Below, piece by piece: positions 45,461 to 58,110 of a stretch of DNA of 64,000 nucleotides. Both the position numbers and the translations under genes were made by a program. The notes below the pieces were generated by a model. It saw only the letters and a list, made by a program, of their open reading frames with translations, did no database searches and was not told where the DNA came from. Position 1 is the stretch's first letter. Each line of letters starts with the position of its first letter. The DNA comes from Sparassis latifolia (Eukaryota > Basidiomycota > Agaricomycetes > Polyporales > Sparassidaceae). The stretch lies in contig CM031563.1 of assembly GCA_018466975.1 (NCBI GenBank), positions 2,232,001 to 2,296,000 of the forward strand, read 5' to 3'.

Positions 45461-48400
45461 AGTCTGTGGCGCGTTCTACAAGGCAGGCGCTGTCGCCAGA
45501 TGTTGCTTCAGTCATGTGTCGCCACCCATGGAATTCATGCCGCCTCACTCATCACCGCCATGTTGGCTGTAGTCTCACAGAAGGCGAGCAGGATGAATTC
45601 TCCGAGGCACGTCCGTTGTCCATGGTGATAACATCGCACAGGCCTGGACCCGGGCCAAAGCCAAATTCTCGTACCACACATACCCGATGGTGGGATGATT
45701 TCAAGCAGGGCCTATAGTTTTGCAAACACTGAAGCTTGTCCCTTACAGCTCTTTCTCCCTTGATGATGAGGATTTCATGCACGGAGGTGTTGTTTCTCCT
45801 GCCAGAAATTCTATGTGCGTGGGATTTATTTTGCTGGCATCAAATTTCCTCTTCAGGTGTCTCCAATTACAAATTCTCATTGAGATTTGTGTGATGACCG
45901 GTGGCTATGGCGGACTTAGCATCTGCACCTATGTGTGAATTGTAAGCATGCTCCAGTTTCAGCAGAGACAAGAAGACCTTCTGAGGGCAGTGTCTGATTC
46001 ATTGAACCATCTGATTCAAGCATAAACTGTTTCCCAAGTTGGCATCTTGGTTCCATTTGAGCCACCATTGTGGTCAGAAGCATTCACAGTTATGATATAC
46101 TATTGAGCCACTCACCATTTTCTGCATAGGTGCGCAGTTGTGATCACAAACTGTTAACTGATGCAGATGGTGGTGGCGGACTTTGAGACCTTTCTGATAG
46201 CAGTTAGAACTGGAACACCTGTCTGCCAGGATACTTGCATGCTCCCACGCAGCTAGCCTATGTTTATGCTAATCCATTGAGCCACTCGGAACCACCCTTT
46301 TTCTTCACAATGATGCTTCGCGCATGCTCTGGGCCAAGCAGTCCACCACATTGGCCGAAGTCCGATTCAGCCGATCCAGCCCCCTCGAAAGACAAGCCAA
46401 ACATCGACAGGGATCACATGGAGCCCGTGTTTACTCGGTGAGAGAAATCTTGGCTAACACATCAGCCTCCCACAAAGATCTGCATGTGAGGTCGCCGCCG
46501 TGGTCTTCTGGACATTCCTCCAACGGACCGTCATGGATGAGCACTTAGTAATGTCATGATTGTGAGTAATGTTGAGTCCGATTAGAGTAGTCAGGTTTAC
46601 TAAGTCCATCGGCACAAACCAGGGAATACTAGTATCCACTACTTCACAAACCGTTTGTCTCAGGGGATGTTTGGTCACACTTCACAGGCTGGTGCATGAA
46701 CTAGGCGGCCGTATCCTTTCCGACGTGCCTGTTTCAATGAGCTGATCTACAGCTTGCAGGATGGAACTGGCGCGACTTTCTCCTATGTGACTTTTCCACA
46801 TTGTCAGAATAACCAGAATAATGCTACGAGCTGCTATGTATACATTGAACGTGGCGCTAATACTTCTTTTTTGTGATACGATCCATGTTCCCGGCTGTTC
46901 CGTGCCACTGTGACCCATTAACTTTGGTGCGGAACAATTTCAGCATGGCATTCATCGCGCGATTCCAGCCGACATTTGTGACCGTGAAAGATGGGTGCTG
47001 TCAATATACACATGCATACATAGACGAATGCAGTGGTTCTTTGTCCGATGCATGAACGCACATGCACATGAAGCATCCGCAATGCCTTGATCGAACTGCA
47101 TAGATGCTAGTTCATACATCGCGTACACTCCACTGTCCACAGATGCAGGGCATAATCTATCGTCAATCCCTCTTCTGCGTTCACATTCATGTACTTCGTA
47201 TCAAGCAGACTCCTATATTAATCTGAGGCTTCACCAAAGGCCCATTCTTGCCATGGCCATCAATAGTTATCTCCGCACGCGAGGTCGCTATATTCCCAGT
47301 GATAATCTTTGCTCTGCAATGCATTTCACACCGCCCGACTGCGATCCCGACGAGACATGTGCCGTGCTTAAAATGGCGCTCATATCACGAAAGCGGCCAG
47401 GTGGTGATAGTCTGACTCTCTTCCACTCTCGAACAAGCAATTGCTTTAGCTGAAGGAAAACCGACAAATCTAGCTGATTGCAGTCATTCAGGAGTGTTTT
47501 GAGAGGTGAAGCATTGACATGCACGTATGAAAGGTTTCTGAGAACCTACCCTACTCGAGCTTAACGAGAGAGGTGGTCTCAAAGTCACAGAGCATACCGT
47601 CTGCCGGAAGATACCCCAACAGTAATAGCCGGAAACGTGCATCGTCGATACTAGCGACCGCTCGCAGAGAACTGCATCCGACGACGAGTCTCCTCCGTAC
47701 CCAAGCATGAGATCCATCAGATTAAAAGACACGGTGGTGTATCCGGGGAGGTGATGAGATTACATCTTTATCGCATCGGTACCGGTACGATAGCTGACCT
47801 AGAAAAGGGCGAGAAGCATCAACGAACTTGACCTGCTCCCCGGGCAGAAATAAAGACAACCCAGTATCGTCAGGCTGCTGGATAACATACAAGGCATGAT
47901 AACCGCGCGTCTCGCGTCTCGTGCAACACATCCAACATATCTGGAATACGTGGGAATTCTGATCATCGCTGCGAGGAGATCCCTCCCTTCAGAAAAGTTC
48001 GAAGTCCAGCATTATTTCTGAGAGCAGATATGTTAAGCGCACACACCTGCTGTCCGAAATGTATCGGGACATTCGATACGCCTGACAAGCTCATGCAAAA
48101 AGAAGTGGAGCTAGGATGAACAACCTTTGCTAATATACCCGCATTTTAGACCTGTGCAGGTAGATTACCTGGAAAAGAATGGTCGCAAAAATATAGAGAG
48201 GCCTACATCTATCTTTACACGGTTACTGAGGAAGTCTATGGCCAAGCACACACACACGCACCCTCGTATAACTCAGCGTTGGAAATGCATAAAGAACTCC
48301 GGAAACCGTGGTGGAATCTGTCGCAGGTAACTAATCCTGTTCATTCCACTTGGCAAAGACATTTCTCGGGCTTACGTTGAGCTCCAGTTCTCCGTGGTCT

Positions 48401-48616
48401 CGCGGCAAAGACAGTGATTAGAATGAGATTTTCCTGATCACCAGTCTTACGATCCTTGAGGACATTTTGTTCGGTCGAAAGCAATTGATGAAATGTCAAG
48501 GAGTAACACTACATACCTCGCACTTCATGGGCCGTCCGACGGTTGGTGGGTACGAAACATTCAATCTCAGAGAAGTGATTGATTAGGAATTAACTCAAAT
48601 CATTCCGGCCGACGCT
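45461..48616. other. Stretch without a supported gene
   Basis: Short ORFs on both strands only. The minus frame at 46918-46682 (FNVYIAARSIILVILTMWKS then LQAVDQLIETGT) vaguely resembles the final helices of basidiomycete DUF6534-type membrane proteins but is too short to assign. The region downstream of the USP remnant (47288-48600) shows no continuation of its C-terminal domains that I can recognise. Confidence 0.4.
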
Positions 48617-49910
48617 CTACAAGAACAGGACAGTTTCCTGCGCGACAGAGCCTATGGCGGCGTCAGCGATACTGGCGAACAAAACACCGTGAAAATGCGC
48701 ACTAAGAGCTAGTTCATTCTCTGGTATGTGGCCTAACAGTCTTGTTCTGTCAGTTGACCAGCACCCGCAGACGATCTGACTCTCTGGATAGTTAAAGTGC
48801 TGCGCTATCAAACGTGCTGTAAGTTCGTTCTTGAGGACACAGAATGTCGGCAATTCCGATGCGGGCCAATTCCTCTCGTCGAATGTCACCAAGTCGAACC
48901 CTTCATGTCGAGAGAACGTATCATTTGTGATGGCCTGCAAACAGATTGTCAATTAGCATTAAGGATAGGGTATGTTCGTCTCCTTGTTACCTTCGCAGTG
49001 AGTTAGAGATGCTGTTCCTCCCTTTCCCTCTCCTTGGCCTCAATGTGAAATCGTTCCTGGTCTAACCGCCTCTCTAGATGCCAAGAAGACACTCAGTTGA
49101 ATTCAATGACAGGGGTACCCCACTCACTCAGATGAGGAGTATCTGCTTCTTTGAAAGGAGCTAAAACTTCGTCTATGGCTGACTCGCGAATGTACACCAA
49201 CATACATGCATTCATGAACCGCTTCATGGCCCGCCCTTGATTACGCTACCTAGGTGGAACCAGACCATTATTAAGCACTTCATAATTCTCCTCCAGAACT
49301 TCGCGAGCGGTGACAAGAGTTACACGATCGTTGTCGAATTTGAGCCATCGTGTTTCGCGACCGGGTTTGATGAGGGCGAAGTAATGACCACCGTGGAGGT
49401 CTCCAGAGTGTACGAGGACTGCACGCAGTTTGTAGACCCATGGTTGCGATCTGTCCGCTGTCTCGTCCAAGAACTCGTCGAGATCAATCTCGAATGGAAA
49501 CTCGTGGCGGTCATTGACCTGAGAAATGGGACATCTCAGCGATAATGGAACACGAAGGGATTATGCTCATACCTTCACCATGGCATTGCGTTGGATGTCA
49601 TACTCAACCCGCTTTAGTTGAAGGTGAAGAACGGGAGGGAAAGGTTCAAGCATTATGCCCTTTTTTGGCGTCCTGTAAACCGTAACCCTCGGCTTGATAC
49701 TTGTTCTCGCCATCTAGCCTCTCCACCGCTACGTAGTCCTTGAACTATTCGTAGAGGTTCTTCATACCCTTGACATTCAGTTGGATATCTATTTGCGCGA
49801 TCAGCAGGAGCACTACCTTAGATATCAGTGTAATATACCGCTGAACTCCACAATTCTCGATGCCTCGAAGTTCACGTTCGTACACTTGATTCGAATTCAT
49901 GAGGTCACTG
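48617..49910 (-). pseudogene. Ubiquitin carboxyl-terminal hydrolase of the UBP15/USP7 type, broken fragment
   Basis: Read from high to low coordinates: NVNFEASRIVEF (49885-49851), an intron, DIQLNVKGMKNLYE, then an in-frame TAG (49747-49745) where the family has a serine. Next come GENKYQAEGYGLQDAKKG and a one-base insertion in a G run (49658-49660), followed by FPPVLHLQLKRVEYDIQRN. Then DETADRSQPWVYKLRAVLVH with the active-site histidine box SGDLHGGHYFALIKP, KRFMNACMLVYIRESAIDEV, RRLDQERFHIEAKERERE, and the ICP0-binding-type domain (DTFSRHEGFDLVTFDERNWP, 48900). The Cys box (GLRNQGATCYLN-like) and MATH domain are not found upstream. Stop, frameshift and loss of the catalytic cysteine make it a pseudogene. 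Confidence 0.85.
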
Positions 49911-52900
49911 ACTCTACATGCCCTCGCACACGGCACACATCGAGATTCTTGATTTGTCTTCAACAAAGCAACCAACTGGGAGAAATTCCCGACTCCCCCA
50001 TCGCGACTCACAGTGGCATCTCCAGCTATGTTCAAACGGTCACTGTGCAGGATCATCTGGGTCGCCAGGAGCCGCATGAGGAAAAGACGACAAGATCGAA
50101 GACGCGTGCGCACCTTCCTAAGCGGCTCCTCGCTGGCATCTGCATTTCTTCATCCTCTTCCGACGGCTGTTGTGATGTCGTTTCCAGACGCTCACTATGG
50201 CTGGACGCCCTCGCTTAAGTCCTGACACTTGCTTAGACACCAGGATTGCTGGTTGTAGACGCTTGACAGGTGTCGCAGGTGGCATCGATACTGTCGGAGG
50301 GTCATCGCGCTTCCCTTGTGAGCCGACGTGAGAAGGTAGAGTGTCATTCGTGTGGGGGCTAGGTGTGGGAGGCGTGGCCGAGGGATACATTACAGGCAGA
50401 GCGCAGAGTTAGCAGACTGAGGTTGGGGAGAGAGAATAGTGGCTGCGGTGTTACCGATGATCTCGGGTATCATGTCACCTAGGGCTGTGGACTGTGAATC
50501 CATCTCCTTCTGCTTCGCTCAAGATTGTGTAACTTCTCTTCGAGCTTTGTCCTCATGCCGAGACAAATTCAGTCGGCCGAGACAAAGGTCAAGGACCGAC
50601 CCATCTTTGTCTCCAATGCACTCGAGAGGTTGCTTTGAGCGAGCATGGCGTAACCCTGATTTTGCACCTGTGTGTGCAAGGCGACCATGCATACTGTTCG
50701 TCACCGCAGAGAGCTTCAGCCCGATTCGCGCGAATTTCACGCTGTAGATCGTCCACAGTACGTCTCGGCGCCGTGAGTTTCCCACCGATTGCGTCAGATG
50801 CAACTTTCAGAGAATTCTTCACATTCTCATAGAAGCATCCGTTCGTGTTGACCTCGGAGAGAAGTCGCGAGGAGCAAGCTTTGAGAAGTCCTTCATCAAG
50901 GTCTCTCCGTCGAGGAGTACCCTGTCCGTGCTGTGCCAGCCTGTCATGACGGCTAGGAATGCGTCGTCCTCCACACGACTTGCATAGAACTGTGACTCTC
51001 CAATGTTATCCACGAAGCTATATCGCCAGCCACTTCTCGAGATGCTGAGTGATGGTAGGGTCGTAAAGGCCTATTCCGGCGATACTGATTTCGAATGCCC
51101 ACGTAGGCTGAATGGTTCGGAGAAGTCAAAGTTGTAGAGGATAATTCAGAGGGATCGGACAGAGATGTATTTTTAGAGAGAAAATGTCGGGCTCCAGTGA
51201 GTGTCGAAGGTATAATGGCAACAATCTGCAACTGCCTGAATGCGAATAATGACCCGTAAGCTTGAATCCACCAGAGGACGGCAGCCCGGCTATTTGCACC
51301 TACAGCCGCTTATCCTCCCCCCCCAGATCTACCCAGTCCACAGTGACAACATGCAGTGGTTCTGCCCACCCATAATAAGTCAGGACGCGGTTTCGTGTCC
51401 AGCGCAGAAAACTCTTTCGTGGGCCTGATGTAGACAAACCTGTCCTTTAGGTTACGAGATTGTACAGCCTCGGCCATGAACTCAGCCAGTGTCAGTTTGG
51501 CCTTTGCGATGCCGGCTATGGCCTCACGGGCTACGTCAACCGGGTTCCAAGAGTCGCGAACTATAACATTGTGAATGATCAACTCGCAGCTGGCAAGGAA
51601 GATTCGTCCGTCAACCGAACGTAGAGGTTCAGCAGAGGACGATGGAGGCCTAGTCCCGACGTTTGGAGGGTGAGGGCGGTGGTGACGTGACACTCGTGGC
51701 GACAGCGCAAATCGTAGCGGGTCGTTCAGATATGTTAAGCAGACGAATAGAGTGGTTTTCTCGAACATTTTGAGTTCGGAAAAGGTAAGAATGCAGCCTA
51801 AAGTCTCTTAAAGTCTCGTTACGGGCCGGTGCGGAGATGCGGATGTAGTAATGCGATTTAACAACCATTAAAAATGAGGCACAACCTCCCCGTCATCGAG
51901 GTAAGAGAGACATCGTGAGCGAGATATGTCAAGCAAGTTGCGATCTATCGGCGGCGAGACGCTCTTGCGTGCGAGATGGCCACTGCCTGCCTGAGCCGTG
52001 TTCACCGAGAGGAACCCCCAGATGCTTGCCAGGAATTGTCGTCGAGTCGTTGCCAAGCGTTGTCCTCCAAGGCCACCATATATAGACGTGGGTTTTGTTG
52101 CGCATAGGAACTGTGCCCCAGATCATTGGCCGGCCTTCCGTGCCATACGACGGCCCTTTCTCCAATGGCGGGATTGCGAGGTCGGGAAACATGTGAGGCG
52201 AGTACCATTATGGAGGGTTTCCCGCACAGAGCAAAAGTGCTACTTCAATGCGTCCAGAAGAAGCTGAACGCGACCTGATCGTGTGGGGTTTGCGGTCTCG
52301 ACGATCGAGAGAAGGAAGGAGAGGACTTCAGTGAGAGAACGTCCCGCTGGAGGTGGCATAGCATGGCACAGCGAGATTCCAGCTGGTGAAACAAGAGCGA
52401 TATCCTATGTTGACCTTCGACACGTGGGAGCCTTTGCACCATGTGACGGTGATGACGGCAGTGACTTCGGTTCTGCAGAGTCGCGAGGGATTCCGTGGCG
52501 CTGTGCATTACCTCTCGGTACACGGTCGTCATCACGCTCAAAGCCAGGAGACGGCCAAAAGAACCAGGCATCGGCGAAGGCTACTCATGTAAGTCGAAGC
52601 GGCGCTGCACGCCCTCCGTCCGCACCCGCCTCACTGAAAGGCAACTGCTGGATGACCCCGCGCTCTCCGCTGAATAGCTGTACCCAGCCTTTCACCGTAA
52701 ATTTTGAAGGCTTTCGTGTTTCCAGATATGCCAACTAACCGGAACCATTTCGCCTGCCTATGCGTAATGGTGCATAATCTGCGCGCCGACGAGTCAAATG
52801 ACGGGCGAAGACCTTCTGCGGGTTGACGTCGTGTCCCGCGATGGACCAGTGCTGTATCTGCGACCATGCAAGTCGTCCGGTCAGTCCAGAAGACGGCGTC

Positions 52901-55900
52901 CTTGTTGTTCACGTGGAACTTTGAGTTCTGCTTGGAATCCGAAGATCCGTGTCCGACCCGCTAGAGTGTCTGACGTCGACCATGATAACCTGGTTTTGTT
53001 CGCCGGCTTTCTCTCGTACACGAATGTAATCAATATAATCGTCAGATTCGAGCGCGAGCGTCTGCGGACGAACAGTAACATGATCTCAAGTGACGCCGCC
53101 AACAGGTGAACATACTCGAACGAGTAGGCTGCACTCCCAGACTCGAGAACTAGAGGCGTTCATAGAATGCGATAGGTTTTGAGACTTTCATCGTAGTGGT
53201 TGGAAGGGGAATAGGACATGCCGAGCCAGTCGAGAGCTCCGACCTGCACAGCGGACTTCTGGGAGGAAGGGAAAGTACGCGACGCGCGCTTGTGTACGCG
53301 CTCACTTCCATTGTGCCTCGCAGCATCACACGCCGAACCCACGCCAGATTTGTTGACAAAGTTGATGATGAACACCATGTAAAGGAGCACACCGATGCCA
53401 TGCCGCGACCTGTACCAGTGAAAAATGTCAATATATCGGGCATGTACAGAAGAAGAAAAGAACGCGCACCATAAAAGAAGGCGACCGCGGAGCTTTCCAT
53501 GCGGTCCACGCGCCATGAGCGTGGTGTGCATGCGACAGGATGCAGGGCTGTATGAGTCTGCCCATGTGCATGACGACAGTGGTGTCGCCACTGGTGTCCG
53601 CCGAAAGACAAGCGCTCTTCGATAGGTTGAGGATTATCAATCCGCACCTCGATCCCTGCAATCAACACGGAAGTCTGAACTTCCATTTCCACAGATGTAG
53701 TCAGCGGCGTCTTAGTTTCCATATCGACCTCGACGACCTCGACGATTAGCACTGATGCTGGTTCGGAACTGTCTGTGTCAACTTCGATGACATCCACCGT
53801 AGAAGTCCGCGCTTGAGCCTGGGCCAACATGGGCAGTAACTGCTCAAACTCGGGTCCAGTGGTGATATCGCTCGACGCGTATACCTTCCCGGACATGCCC
53901 ACTTAACGCCGCCTGCCCATGTCCACGAGAATCGGGGAGGCTTCCTCGTCTGTCTGAAGTGACACATCAAACTTGTTCAGGTTCAACGTGAATCGCAATC
54001 TCTATTGTAGCGGGGGAGACGAGGATAGGCAGGGAAAGTGGAGGAAGGACTTCTTTCGGTCAATCTGGTAGCCGAACTTTGCAATCTGGAAAACAGGAAC
54101 AGTCTCTTGTTCGACAAGAACAGAGCCATCCAGAGACGATTCCACAAGGCCTAGCTCGCCTGCGAGAGCCTCTGGTTAGCCGATCGATGAAAGTGGCTGT
54201 GTCTCTTGGTATGCTGCCCCTTCTCCGGTCGATGAAGAATCCTCTTCGCTAAGTGGTGGCCAAAACGGACTGGCAAGAAGCACTGCAGTTCGATGACATA
54301 GAACTCCCGCACGCAGACCGACAGAGGATGTTTACGAACATTAGATCCATTTCGCCCATGCTCGTTCGCTTTGAGTCTCGGTGTCATATCGCGCCTCGCC
54401 GACGATCCACACGGCGTCGAAAATCCTGATGCCGACTTGATGAACCTCGCAGTCCGAGCATGTAGCACACCTGAAACAATCAATAAACCGGAGTTAACAA
54501 GAATGAGTCAGAAATGAAGAAAGACGCACCTGAGCCTCAAACATCAAGTACAAGTCAGCGCCTAACGCGATCTCTAGCGCTCCACAGTCCCGACGCTCAA
54601 ATTTGAAACATAGTGAGGAGGATGGCAGCATAGGTGAGATATAAACACTAATGCGTTGCCACAAAGCATCCACATCGCATGGAGATGGATTACACTGATG
54701 AATCAGTCAGTATGTATTGACGAGCCCAAAATTGACTCACTGCGTAATGATCCACAATCCACAACACCACTTCGAACAACAAATTCTCGAAATTGTCACA
54801 CACTCCAAGGTTCTTAAGGTACTTGAGCGAGGGATCTGCTAAACCCTGTTGGCCAAACGATGAGATGGCACATTGTGTAGTCGCGTCGTCGAGAATTGAT
54901 GAAGGGCACACACCGACTGGCTATAGGACCGAGACCGGAGATGGTAAATCGCATGGCGTCTCAATGTGCGCAGGAGTTCAGGCCTCGAGGTCGCAGGAAG
55001 GCAATGTGTTGAAGTTGTTGCATGAGTTTACAGCAGCGTTACGCACGGTACGCCGTCGAAGGAGTCGGCATCACATTCCTCGGCAATTGGCCAGGATGCT
55101 ACGCGCGCAAACCAAAGACACGTCCGGCTTCACAGCTAGCTGGCGCATCTCGAGACAACAGTAGTACGAAGAAGGTTATAAGTTCAAGTTCGCTTGGTCG
55201 GGCGGTGTCCACTGTAAAACAGTGGTCAGAGGAGCTCCTAGAACGGGCGCTGCTGTCGGGCGGTGTCCACGTAAAAATGAAAGTACTCGAATGAAAGCGT
55301 GGCAACGCTGCACGCAGGAAATACACAGATATGGCCGAAAATTGGGCTGAAATACGTATACAAGTGGCAGTCGGTGATTCCAGGTGCTATTACTTTTTGG
55401 TTCGATTCACATCTTGCCCGGGTCTACTTACACTCAATATTGGTCCGCGCTGTGCCACTGAATTTTGTTCTAGTCGTGCAGAGTCTACTCTTCATTGCCG
55501 CTGTTTCAGTTCCGATTGCAATATAACTTCCACAGGTCAAATGTCGACCCTTCGGCGAACGCAGGTGTTACTATGCACCTACGTGATTTGAAACTTCGGC
55601 TCCCTGCCCTCTTCAATCTGAACTTGAACTTTCGGATACGAGTATCGACAGCACTCCGATCGAATTTGGCTAGGAATGGAATGTGACTACGACCTCCACC
55701 AAAGACCTTTCTCTAGTAAGAAGTGGAGGCTTTCGTGGGCCTTGCGTTTTTTTCACTAACTGCTGTCAAGGTCTCGGACTCCTCTGTTCTTGCGACCTCT
55801 TCTACTCACGGAGCCAATGAATTTAGAGAGATCGCGTCAGTGGATACCATCTCTGTCCTGTATCGGTCCAGCGCGCCAATCGCAGGGAATACGTGGGTCG

Positions 55901-56394
55901 TCGGTCGATGATAATTTCTTCGCAACAGTTGTTGCGGCAATGTGTGTTTATCTACCATTCATATAACCTTTGTATCTCGTGCAATGAACTGTAATCAGCA
56001 ATGTCCATAACACACCCAAGGATCTCGGTTTCGCACAAAGTATGGTATAGGAGATGAACTTCACAGAGAAAAGGAAAGATGGAACTCTAAAACAATATCT
56101 CTCACAATCCTTCACGTGCCATCCTACGAATAACTTTGACTTGTGGATGAATTCTTGTTGGTCGACCAGTTTTACCACTGTATGACTGCGTAAAAATGTA
56201 AAAATGTTATCGTTAGGCTCCTTCCTCAGTTGTTGACCACACATATTCACCTTCTTTATTCTTCCCCGTTGGCCGATGCGAAAAGCCTTTACATCATGTT
56301 TGTTGCTTTTGAATTCTCGAAACTCCGCTGGACCTACAGTGGTCTTGTATCCGGCTTGTCTGATGTCTTGAAAATGATGCTACAATACAGTATA
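49911..56394. other. Mixed coding-like fragments, none assigned
   Basis: Open or protein-like stretches occur throughout, mostly on the minus strand: 50820-50590 (SEVNTNGCFYENVKNSLKVA then LQREIRANRAEALCG), 51013-50819, 51600-51430 (RDSWNPVDVAREAIAGIAKA), 53896-53150 (about 248 codons from ATG, acidic start EVDTDSSEPASVLIVEVVEV), and 54911-54690 (KYLKNLGVCDNFENLLFEVV). Frames shift between them and no domain is recognised, so they may be remnants of one or several decayed genes. A gac-ctc-gac microrepeat lies near 53730. Confidence 0.4.
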
Positions 56395-57900
56395 TCAGTA
56401 AAGAACATGGGAACATAACTGACGCACAGAAACAATGCCATGAATCCAGTTGCCGGGTCTACGTGCCCGAATAATGGTGTAGACCACTCCAACAGCATTG
56501 GTCGGAAAGTAGCATTTGTAAACTTGACATTTCTTATATTTACAACTTTCAGGAACCAACAAATCCGCCGAGGAGAGATTATAAGGTTTTCCTGACTATT
56601 ATTCAGACCATGGCTAATGTCTATATAAAAATCACATACCAATTACATGTTGAGGATCAAACAAGCCTTTGACCAGCATTTGATTGTACAATTGACGAGG
56701 AACCCTGCACCAACACTTTCGGAAAACCTTGACATACATGGAGACGTAGTTCCGCGCGGACTTGTAGTTGTACGAAAGAGAATTTGTTGAGTTAATACTT
56801 CCTACCACATTTCGGAAGTAGCGACTTGTCTTGAATTGGTCGACATATGCAGCTATGCCATTTGCAAATGCAAGAAAGCGCTCTTTATCCGCAAATACAT
56901 ACGATGCAGGTGTGGTGGGAAAAAGTCCCAACCAGAACAGTACATCGTTTGCTGTGTGGCGACCAAAACCATTGAAGACATGTTGGTTGTACAGCAGGAT
57001 GACGATGATAGGGACATTGCTACCAATGTTTTGCAGAGCAAATTGCTGGAGCACCTGGAGTGCTTGCAACCGCTCAAATAGCCAACATGGGCCATGGTCG
57101 TTTGCCCAGAGACTTTGCCATTCCTTATTCAATATTCAAGAGAGTAGTTTGTAGAATGATAAAGTGTGACATACAGAGGAACCTGGCCGAAGATGCTTGG
57201 CATGCCAGGCACGATTGCGTGATATCACATGCATCCTCGCCAAACGATTGAAGTCCACAAATGCCCATACAGAGTTCTCACTGACAAACGCAGCTAAGAT
57301 GACAATGTTACGAGGACGAAGGGGCAAAAGAGACTGGGGAGTGGTCATGGAAGGTGGTAGATCAAAATGATGATTCGCTGATGCCGCGGAGAGCCTCGAG
57401 TTCGTGTTGTTATCAGCCAAGCCAACGATCTCATCAAAGTCGCGTCGAGTGAAATGAATCAAGTTCCCTTGCAACTTGAAGTCCAGTCGCACGGCATGCT
57501 GCAAGAGGGAGCCAGAGTGGGCATATAGACAACGTAGTGACAGTAGTACTCACATAGCCACAAGCCATTAAAAGCTCCTTTCCTCTCATTGCTGCATACA
57601 AGCGACCTGATCTTGTTGGGCCAAGAAGATATCTCCATGGTTCATTCCCGACCCCACTGCGCAGAAAGATAGGACCATGATCGCTGCGATCTCGGAACGG
57701 TTCATAGGATTGGGAGTCCACTGTTAGCGTAGTGTAATTCTGAGCGAAACATTCAGGGAAAATGTAAAAACGATCTAGAATACACAGTGCATTACTTGAA
57801 AGCACAAGTCATCAGTTCTTGAGCACCACTTACAATGGCCATTGACACGATCAGACTGAACCTTGTGTAAGAAAGCACTTAACTCAGGTATTTCAGGCAT
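56395..57900 (-). CDS. Intact five-exon gene of unknown function (430 aa)
   Basis: Exons 57900-57834, 57774-57554, 57498-57175, 57123-56640 and 56591-56395 join in phase to 431 codons including the stop, with donors gtaagt, gtgagt, gtatgt and gtatgt. The product contains RDRSDHGPIFLRSGVGNEPW, YLLGPTRSGRLYAAMRGKEL, a His/Leu-rich middle, WANDHGPCWLFERLQALQVL, a hydrophobic NVPIIVILLY stretch, and a Tyr/Asn/Lys-rich part (SYNYKSARNYVSMYVKVFRK). I do not recognise the family. No stop or frameshift disturbs it, unlike most neighbours. The Met at 57900 may not be the true start: an acceptor-like tcccag lies just upstream and interspersed repeat copy B sits 0.2 kb beyond, so a 5' exon may be missing. 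An alternative last intron would end the gene near 56294. Confidence 0.65.
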
Positions 57901-58110
57901 AGCCAATAGATAGACAACCTGGGAATAGGAGAAGCCAAGGTAAGAGAAACCAAGTGGAACTACAAGAACGCAAACCTGCACTGACTGTTGTTACCTTGCC
58001 GCTTCGTAGCCTCATGTTTCTGAATAGTCATGTGATGGACGCTGTAGTACTACGTACCAATTTTCTACGTCCTCCCACAAGTCCTCCCATAAGACGCGCA
58101 ACATATGTTT

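Noticed and set aside
46682..46918. DUF6534-type membrane protein fragment
   Set aside because: Only one helix-like stretch and a TG motif are similar; too short to support.
49911..55300. FunK1-type fungal kinase or the MATH domain of the USP7 pseudogene
   Set aside because: I looked for kinase HRD/DFG-like motifs and MATH signatures on the minus strand and found none convincing.
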